Source: Bacillota bacterium (lineage in GTDB: Bacteria > Bacillota_I > Bacilli_A > Erysipelotrichales > Erysipelotrichaceae). From it: a stretch of DNA of 58,044 nucleotides. Below are positions 51,480-58,044 of this stretch, piece by piece. Made by a program: the position numbers and the translations under genes. The notes beneath the pieces were generated by a model that worked only from the letters and a program-made list of their open reading frames with translations, was not told the DNA's origin and did not search any database. Where the stretch lies: the NCBI GenBank assembly GCA_030526175.1, contig JAUNDJ010000004.1, positions 1-58,044 of the forward strand. The letters run 5' to 3'. How positions within the stretch are numbered: the stretch's first letter is position 1; the number at the start of each line of letters is the position of its first letter.

Positions 51480-52220
51480 TTATACTTTTCTTTTTTTATT
51501 TGCGTAATGGTCGCTTCTTTCGATCCAATCTAAGAATTCTTCCACTTTCATATCCCAGAAACGCCATTCGTGTTCATAACCAGGAACAATTTGCCATGTG
51601 TGTTCGATTTCTTTTTCAACAAGATATTTATGGAAATCCTTGTTGTTTTCTAATAAGAAATCACTATCACCAATGGTAATAAACATTTTTGGGAATTCTT
51701 TATTTTCTTCTAAAATTTTATCACAAAGTTCTTTACAGTCTGGTCTTCCATCCAATTTTAATCCTGCGCTAAATGCCCCAATGGCTGCAAAACGTTCTGG
51801 ATTGGATAATCCATGATATAAAGCACCAAATCCACCCATAGAAAGTCCAGCAATATATGTATCTTCCTTACGAGTTGAGATTGGGAATACTTGCGTAATA
51901 TATTCTGGTAATTCTTTATTTAAGAAATCATAGAATTTATCTGTTGGTTGGTTACAATAAAATTTATTTTCGGCACCAAACATGACCACCGCAATTTGTC
52001 TTTCTTCTGCATATAATTCAACATTTGAATAGCCTGTCCAAGTTTGGTTGTTGTTTCCATATCCATGAAGTAGATACAAGACAGGATACTTATGTGAATA
52101 ATCGTGGTGAACTTCTTTTTCAAACATGCTTTCTGGAATTGTTACGCTTGGAAGAACAACTGTGATATCCACTGTTCTTTGAAGCGTATAACTAATCATG
52201 TTAATTTGTAACTTTGCCAT
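51480..52220 (-). CDS. Esterase of the EstA/tributyrin esterase family
   Basis: 246 residues, cytoplasmic. VLYLLHGYGNNNQTW is the oxyanion-hole strand, IAGLSMGGFGALYHG the Ser elbow, IGDSDFL the Asp and PGYEHEWRFWD the His. The family includes lactococcal EstA, S-formylglutathione hydrolase-like enzymes and acetylxylan esterases; deacetylation of imported sugars is plausible in this cluster. AAGG lies before ATG; four bases separate it from the ROK gene. Confidence 0.88.
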   Translation of the reverse strand: MAKLQINMISYTLQRTVDITVVLPSVTIPESMFEKEVHHDYSHKYPVLYLLHGYGNNNQTWTGYSNVELYAEERQIAVVMFGAENKFYCNQPTDKFYDFLNKELPEYITQVFPISTRKEDTYIAGLSMGGFGALYHGLSNPERFAAIGAFSAGLKLDGRPDCKELCDKILEENKEFPKMFITIGDSDFLLENNKDFHKYLVEKEIEHTWQIVPGYEHEWRFWDMKVEEFLDWIERSDHYANKKRKV

Positions 52221-52224
52221 AGTA

Positions 52225-53118
52225 TTATACCTTACTATCTAAGAAGTGCTTTACAGCACCAATTAAGTTTGCATCGTTTCCAAATGCACATTTCACGATT
52301 TCTGCTTCTTCACAAGGAAGTGGGAAATCCATTTGATAGATTTTGTGGTAAGCTTGACGAATACGTTCAATTAGAGCTGGAGCTGCACTGATTCCTCCAC
52401 CAATAGCGATACGATCCACATCCAATACCACTTGTAGGTTATAGAAATAATTGGCTGTGGCTTGGGCAAATTTATCCAATACTTCATTGGCAATCTTATT
52501 TCCAGCTTCCACTTCTTTGAAGAAACGAACACCATCCACACCAACTTCTTGCGATTGCATTTCATAGGCACGAATCAATCCTGGTGTGGCAAAATGTGTG
52601 GCTACAAAGTTAAATGGTGTGAATCCTTCTTGTTCGATATTAGTCATACAGCAGCTTAATTCACCAGCCGCAAAGTGTGTTCCACGGTGTACTTTTTTGT
52701 CGATGACAACTCCACCACCAATTCCTGTTCCGATGACATAAACCAATCCATTTTCTACGTCTTTTAATGCACCTACCCAAACTTCGGCATTGGCTGCACA
52801 TTTTCCATCGTTATCAACAGCTACTGGTTTTCCATATTTCGCTTCTAATTCTTCTGCAACTTTCCAATTGTTAATAAATTGGAACGCACCTCCTGTGAAG
52901 GCAATTCCTTTTTTTGCATCAATTTTTCCTGGCATTGAAATCGCAACACCTGCTACTTCTTCAATATGAGGTGCAATAATCGAATCTAACGATTCCATCA
53001 AGGCATCCATACCAGAAGTATCACTAGGAACTTTCCATTGTTTTAATAATTCAGCTTTGTCATTCATAATGGCACATTTAATAAATGTTCCACCAATATC
53101 TAATGCTAATACTTTCAT
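52225..53118 (-). CDS. ROK-family sugar kinase, possibly beta-glucoside kinase
   Basis: 297 residues from ATG 53118. LALDIGGTFIKCAI (phosphate loop), VAISMPGKID, AVDNDGKCAANAEVW (catalytic Asp in VDND) and YVIGTGIGGGVVIDKKVHRG are ROK motifs. The CxCGxxGC zinc motif of glucokinase-type ROK proteins is missing; the region reads GELSCCMTN. Beta-glucoside kinases (BglK) also deviate there, and the adjacent GH1 enzyme has the phosphate-binding set, so phosphorylation of beta-glucosides in the cytoplasm fits. No PTS gene is present. Confidence 0.85.
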   Translation of the reverse strand: MKVLALDIGGTFIKCAIMNDKAELLKQWKVPSDTSGMDALMESLDSIIAPHIEEVAGVAISMPGKIDAKKGIAFTGGAFQFINNWKVAEELEAKYGKPVAVDNDGKCAANAEVWVGALKDVENGLVYVIGTGIGGGVVIDKKVHRGTHFAAGELSCCMTNIEQEGFTPFNFVATHFATPGLIRAYEMQSQEVGVDGVRFFKEVEAGNKIANEVLDKFAQATANYFYNLQVVLDVDRIAIGGGISAAPALIERIRQAYHKIYQMDFPLPCEEAEIVKCAFGNDANLIGAVKHFLDSKV

Positions 53119-53120
53119 TT

Positions 53121-53903
53121 TTATAAATCCTTTTCTTGTATCCAGCCAAAATGTAAACAAGCATTTAGAATTCCATCTTCTTCCACATGACTTGTCACAT
53201 AATCGGCAATTTCTTTTAACGGCGGTACGCTATTTCCCATTGCGATTGAAAGAGGAGCATCATTAAACATCTTCATATCGTTTTCTCCATCTCCAAAAAC
53301 AACAATATCTTCTTTTGGATATCCAAAATGATCCATCAACAGTTCAATTCCACGATATTTATCATCTGGTTCAATCATGTACATTCCTATATCATAACCT
53401 TGATCAATAAATTCCTTGTGACCAAAATCTAGCAATGTTTTTGAACTAGCTAATACACAGATTCTTTGAATCGTTGGTAACTCATGAATATTAAAATCAC
53501 AATCTCTCATCACTTCGTCAATAAAATGTTGAGGAATATGTTCTGGATAGGCTTCTCCTTTTCTGTGCAAAAAAGTAAACTTTTCATCCACAGATACTGC
53601 ATAAGGAATATGTCTTTCTTCAAGATATTCTAATAGCGCAAAACATAATTCTTGATTCAATTCTTCTTTTATGATTTTTTCATAATTTTTTACTACAACG
53701 GCTCCTCCGTTGCAAACATAGGTATCAATATCTAAGGTTTTGGCATACGGATTGATGACTTCAATCGGTCTACCAGTCGCAATCGATACAAAATGACCAT
53801 TTTTTCTTAATGCACGAATGGCTTTTTTTGTACTCTCTGGAATGGTGAATGGCCACTTTGTCGAAAGTGTACCATCCACATCAAAGAAAATATACTTAGG
53901 CAA
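53121..53903 (-). CDS. Cof-type HAD phosphatase
   Basis: 260 residues. FFDVDGTLSTKW (motif I), SIATGRP (motif II), then the C2 cap and VVFGDGENDMKMF (motif IV) define the Cof/YbiV subfamily that dephosphorylates sugar phosphates and nucleotides. The start is TTG 53903, two bases after the GH1 stop, with no clear ribosome site, so translation is probably coupled to GH1. Second gene of the GH1-HAD-ROK-esterase operon. Confidence 0.88.
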   Translation of the reverse strand: MPKYIFFDVDGTLSTKWPFTIPESTKKAIRALRKNGHFVSIATGRPIEVINPYAKTLDIDTYVCNGGAVVVKNYEKIIKEELNQELCFALLEYLEERHIPYAVSVDEKFTFLHRKGEAYPEHIPQHFIDEVMRDCDFNIHELPTIQRICVLASSKTLLDFGHKEFIDQGYDIGMYMIEPDDKYRGIELLMDHFGYPKEDIVVFGDGENDMKMFNDAPLSIAMGNSVPPLKEIADYVTSHVEEDGILNACLHFGWIQEKDL

Positions 53904-53904
53904 A

Positions 53905-55407
<1,503 letters not shown>

Positions 55408-55415
55408 CTATGGAC

Positions 55416-55447
55416 ATTATACACGATTTTAACAGAAAACGTGTACA
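55416..55447 (-). promoter_or_regulatory. Promoter and cre-like site of the GH1 operon
   Basis: Minus strand TATAAT (55416-55421), and TGTACACGTTTTCT (55434-55447) matching 12 of 14 cre positions over the -35 region. The arrangement suggests CcpA repression. Confidence 0.5.
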
Positions 55448-55653
55448 TATTTTCTTAAACCGACTTTTCCATTATTTGAACCATTCTAACCACATCACTT
55501 TACTATACAAGGGATTCCCTTATAATAAAGGTACAAAAACCTACTAAGTATATTTCATAGAAAGGAAAATTAGATAAGAGTACAGACCGATGTAAAATTA
55601 AGAAGTATCTTGAAAGAGCAGGTACAAAAATCAAAAAAAAATAAGGAGTAATC

Positions 55654-55674
55654 ATGAATAAATTTATTTCTTAA
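55654..55674 (+). CDS. Six-codon ORF (MNKFIS) in the orphan transcript
   Basis: AAGGAG is six bases before ATG, giving Met-Asn-Lys-Phe-Ile-Ser and TAA, which abuts the terminator stem by one base. A ribosome on it would contact the hairpin. It could be a leader peptide of a lost attenuator, or chance. Confidence 0.3.
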   Translation: MNKFIS

Positions 55675-55675
55675 A

Positions 55676-55720
55676 GGTTCCAACAAATATGTAAAGAAAT
55701 ATTGTTGGAACCATTTTTTT
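55676..55720 (+). terminator. Terminator of the orphan transcript
   Basis: GGTTCCAACAA and TTGTTGGAACC form 11 perfect pairs with a 15-base loop, followed by ATTTTTTT. Confidence 0.9.
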
Positions 55721-55726
55721 CGTAAT

Positions 55727-55755
55727 AAAAAAACAAGTAGGAATTCTACTTGTTT
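55727..55755 (-). terminator. Terminator of the GNAT-YoaP gene
   Basis: Minus strand AAACAAGTAG-AATTC-CTACTTGTTT followed by TTT; overlaps its last codons. Confidence 0.8.
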
Positions 55756-56492
55756 AATAGCTTCTTTAATAAATTTTCATTCAACAAATGATTTGTCAGA
55801 TACTTACCGTTATAAAAAACAGCCCAGTTATTAAATACGCATGGCATCGATTGTGCTTTTTCTAAAGTATCCACAGGAATTAAGGATAGAGGTATGTTTT
55901 CTTTATCACAATATGCTTGAATCTCTTTAATACAATTTGGAATATATGGACACTGTTTTCCATAAAAAATAGTCAATTCTTTATTTTCAATTTCCATACA
56001 CTTCGCATTGTCCTTAAAACACGGTTTGTTCCCATCCCAAGAATACGCCAATAATTCATAGTCTCCAACCGTATCTACCACTTCAAAACCATGTTTGACA
56101 AAAAACTTCTTTTCCGAAAGAAATGGCTTTTTCTTTTTTGAAGATAATACACAAACACCAGATTTCCCCTGTGATTTCGCATCTTCTATACAAGATTCTA
56201 ATAGATTTTTGGCATCCCCCTTGCCCTTGTACGATCCAGCTACCCATAGACAATAGATATAGAAAAAATTATTTCCTTCCATTGGAACCCATGCTTTTTC
56301 CAAAGGCGCATATTCAATAAATACTTTTCCACGAGCATCTAATTTACGAAATACATGACCATCATTCATTTGTTCATGTAACCATGCTTTCTTAATCGAT
56401 ACACCTTCTTGGTGTTTCTTATCAGCAATTGCACAACAAATATGTTCTCGTTCTAGATTCTCATTATTTAATGTCACAAATTGTTCACCCAT
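55746..56492 (-). CDS. GNAT acetyltransferase with C-terminal YoaP-like domain
   Basis: 248 residues. The GNAT part has FFYIYCLWVAGSYKGKGDAKNLLESC, whose GSYKGKGDAK loop is the acetyl-CoA site, and FVKHGFEVVD. From about residue 165 a second domain starts: TIFYGKQCPYIPNC, with a thioredoxin-like Cys-Pro-Tyr, and VFNNWAVFYNGKYLTNHLLNE, as in the YoaP family. Substrate unknown. Ribosome site GGAGG. Confidence 0.85.
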   Translation of the reverse strand: MGEQFVTLNNENLEREHICCAIADKKHQEGVSIKKAWLHEQMNDGHVFRKLDARGKVFIEYAPLEKAWVPMEGNNFFYIYCLWVAGSYKGKGDAKNLLESCIEDAKSQGKSGVCVLSSKKKKPFLSEKKFFVKHGFEVVDTVGDYELLAYSWDGNKPCFKDNAKCMEIENKELTIFYGKQCPYIPNCIKEIQAYCDKENIPLSLIPVDTLEKAQSMPCVFNNWAVFYNGKYLTNHLLNENLLKKLLNK

Positions 56493-56555
56493 AAGATTTC
56501 CTCCATGTTTCTTTAATTATAATACACATTTCGGATTCTATATAAACATTTCCAT

Positions 56556-57353
56556 CTATTCTTCGATTGTTACAAATACACCATAATGATCCGATACTTG
56601 AGGAGTTCGTTTTCCATCAAAAACAATTTCGTATTTTTCTACATTCATTTCTTCGGACATAAAAACATAATCAATACGCATCGAAGTCATCTCGTTGTTA
56701 TTCCAACCGATGATATTTCCTTTGGCACTATCCTTACCTATTTTTTCTTTCGCCAACATATAAGAATCTAGCCAACCGCTCTTTAGGATAGTTTGATAGC
56801 TTTGGTCCGAAAAAATATCAGGTGCATTAAAATCTCCTGCCAAATAGATTTTTCCCTCTTTTTTTCGAATATGTTTTTCCATTTGTTCCCATTGTCCCAA
56901 AAAAGGATCTTCTTCATCTTGCCACCAACCCATATGCGTTGTGAAGAACCATCCTTTCTCATTGCGAATACCTAAAGTCGCTCGTTTTCTCCAGTTCATA
57001 AAATTTTTGGCTTTTGAAATCACGAATTCTTCTCGTTCTAAAATCGGTGTCTTACTAAAAATGGCGACACCTTCTTCAAATCTTCCAAAACCAATTTTAA
57101 TAGGAGCCCATGTCCAAGCGTACTTTTGTTCAAGTGCATTGCTTAGAGCTTGGGCATAATTGTCTTTTTTTAAATTCGGTTCTCCAATATATTTATCATC
57201 ACTATCGATTGCACCCTTGAAAATGGTTTGGCAAACTTCTTGAAGAAGAATCACATCGACTCCTTCTTCCAAAATGAAATCTGCCGTTTGTTTAATTTTT
57301 TCATTTTGATTCTTCTCCGATAAGGAGTGTGCATTCAATGTTAATATTTTCAT
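56556..57353 (-). CDS. Endonuclease/exonuclease/phosphatase family protein
   Basis: 265 residues. ILTLNAHSL, VDVILLQEVCQ (metal Glu), TTHMGWWQD (His), YLAGDFNAPD (Asp-Asn), RIDYVFMSEE and VSDHYGVFV (Asp-His) cover the complete EEP active site. No signal peptide. It resembles cytoplasmic EEP phosphatases rather than ExoIII repair enzymes; substrate open. AAAGGA lies before ATG. Confidence 0.88.
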   Translation of the reverse strand: MKILTLNAHSLSEKNQNEKIKQTADFILEEGVDVILLQEVCQTIFKGAIDSDDKYIGEPNLKKDNYAQALSNALEQKYAWTWAPIKIGFGRFEEGVAIFSKTPILEREEFVISKAKNFMNWRKRATLGIRNEKGWFFTTHMGWWQDEEDPFLGQWEQMEKHIRKKEGKIYLAGDFNAPDIFSDQSYQTILKSGWLDSYMLAKEKIGKDSAKGNIIGWNNNEMTSMRIDYVFMSEEMNVEKYEIVFDGKRTPQVSDHYGVFVTIEE

Positions 57354-57448
57354 TCGATCATTCCTTTCACCAATAGATACTCTACGAATCTATTTACCTA
57401 AAAATCGTAGTAGTATTCCACAAAAAAATCAAATTCTTTTTTGTTTTG

Positions 57449-57457
57449 TGATACAGT
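57449..57457 (+). promoter_or_regulatory. Extended -10 of the YfcE-type gene (leaderless)
   Basis: TGA-TACAGT (hexamer 57452-57457), six bases ATATGC, then ATG 57464. -35 weak (TCAAAT at 17 bp). Confidence 0.45.
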
Positions 57458-57463
57458 ATATGC

Positions 57464-57958
57464 ATGAAAATCATTATTATGAGCGATTCTCACGGAAGAT
57501 TGAGTGTAGTCGATTTAATTCCCTATTATCATCTAGATGCCGATTATTTCATTCACTGTGGCGATTTAGGAGACGGATATACGCCAGAGGATTATGAAAA
57601 GATACTTTTTGTCGAAGGAAACTGTGATTATTTTTATGACACACCACAAATACGAATCTTAGATTTAAAAAATGGACATCGAATAATGATCCTGCACTCG
57701 CATCAATGCCCAGCTTTTCCTCCGGAAGCTCGCAAAATAATTCTAAAGAAATGGGCAAAAGAAGAAAATTGTGACATTGTTTGTTATGGACATACGCATG
57801 TCAGCGATATCGAAGAAGACGAAGACATCTTATTCATTAATCCGGGGTCTTTAGCTCGGCCAAGAGATGGAAAAGAATGCAGCTATTGTATTCTTACCAT
57901 TGATGAAAAGAATACTTGTCACGCAGAAATTCTATTTGAATCCCAATGGCCATTTTAG
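57464..57958 (+). CDS. YfcE/MJ0936-type metallophosphoesterase
   Basis: 164 residues. IIMSDSHGR (D-x-H), FIHCGDLGDG, VEGNCDY, ILHSHQ and CYGHTHVSD provide the full set of metal ligands of calcineurin-like phosphodiesterases of the YfcE family. Cytoplasmic phosphodiesterase or phosphatase, natural substrate unknown. It has no ribosome site and probably a leaderless mRNA. Confidence 0.9.
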   Translation: MKIIIMSDSHGRLSVVDLIPYYHLDADYFIHCGDLGDGYTPEDYEKILFVEGNCDYFYDTPQIRILDLKNGHRIMILHSHQCPAFPPEARKIILKKWAKEENCDIVCYGHTHVSDIEEDEDILFINPGSLARPRDGKECSYCILTIDEKNTCHAEILFESQWPF

Positions 57959-57983
57959 AAGCACTTTTTGAAGTGCTTTTTGT
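57957..57983 (+). terminator. Terminator of the YfcE-type gene
   Basis: AAGCACTT-TTTG-AAGTGCTT followed by TTT. Confidence 0.85.
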
Positions 57984-58044
57984 ATTATTAAACCGACAAG
58001 AAATTGTATATCAAAAAAAGACAAGTATAGAAGTCTATGGTATA

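Larger units (their letters stand above)
55499..55720 (+). ncRNA. Orphan short transcription unit (candidate small RNA or leader)
   Basis: TTTACT, 16 bp, TATAAT (55521-55526) is followed by about 190 nt and a strong terminator, with no gene on the plus strand until 57464. A perfect 13-bp palindrome AAGGGATTCCCTT (55509-55521) lies between the -35 and -10 boxes like an operator. Inside is a good ribosome site with a six-codon ORF. Function unknown. Confidence 0.5.

Noticed and set aside
55654..55674. Six-codon ORF as a type I toxin
   Set aside because: Far too short and without a membrane segment; a leader peptide or chance is more likely.

Overview
The window looks like chromosomal DNA of a low-GC, Gram-positive Bacillota, and the mix of gene families suggests an Erysipelotrichia-type anaerobe. 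The evidence is AT-rich coding sequence, AGGAGG-type ribosome sites, T-box leaders, a hisZ-type histidine operon, LCP cell-wall proteins, lipoproteins with Firmicute lipoboxes, and the Bacillus-like cluster cysS-mrnC-rlmB-sigH(like)-rpmG-secE-nusG. The lineage is an inference from gene content. No IS element, prophage, CRISPR array, rRNA or plasmid function was seen, and most genes are on the minus strand.

Layout. 1-965: 3' part of a BlaR1/MecR1-like M56 membrane protease overlapping a small exported protein, closed by a long hairpin. 1118-10774 (mostly minus): tRNA-Trp, CPBP protease, GDPD, PcrA helicase, a small membrane protein with a 31-codon companion, a rhodanese-TtcA fusion, Gfo/Idh oxidoreductase plus MFS transporter, GNAT and HD hydrolase. 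10809-16384: SRAP protein, rRNA methyltransferase, lipoproteins, a hollowed-out imidazolonepropionase-like protein divergent from an alpha/beta hydrolase, and a NagD-type HAD. 16399-20652: nusG, secE, rpmG, a SigH-like sigma factor, rlmB, mrnC, cysS and a 56-aa acidic ORF. 20735-30787: LoaP-like NusG paralogue, LCP protein, M6 protease, MerR-methyltransferase fusion, Na/Pi transporter, tRNA-Thr, rnr and secG. 30911-35069: SpoIIE/RsbU-type phosphatase, a small unknown, M18 aminopeptidase and murI.

35144-38790 is a T-box-controlled amino-acid ABC transporter plus aminotransferase. 38789-46139 is a complete T-box-led operon hisZGDCBHAFI without hisE. Comparing the two leaders fixes the codon register (CAC for His) and makes CGT (Arg) the likely specifier of the transporter leader. 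46161-48977 holds SDR, TPR-SseB and NYN proteins; the NYN gene appears to start at AUC. 49032-55447 is a carbohydrate/ester cluster (lipoprotein esterase, AraC regulator, esterase, ROK kinase, Cof HAD, GH1 6-phospho-beta-glucosidase) with two cre-like sites. 55499-55720 is an orphan short transcription unit. The window closes with GNAT-YoaP, EEP nuclease/phosphatase and YfcE-type phosphoesterase genes.

The most unusual signals are six genes whose ATG lies exactly 6-7 nt after a -10 hexamer with no ribosome site (probable leaderless mRNAs), the AUC start, the orphan RNA unit, the dead HutI-like protein and the Arg-type T-box on a transporter-aminotransferase operon.
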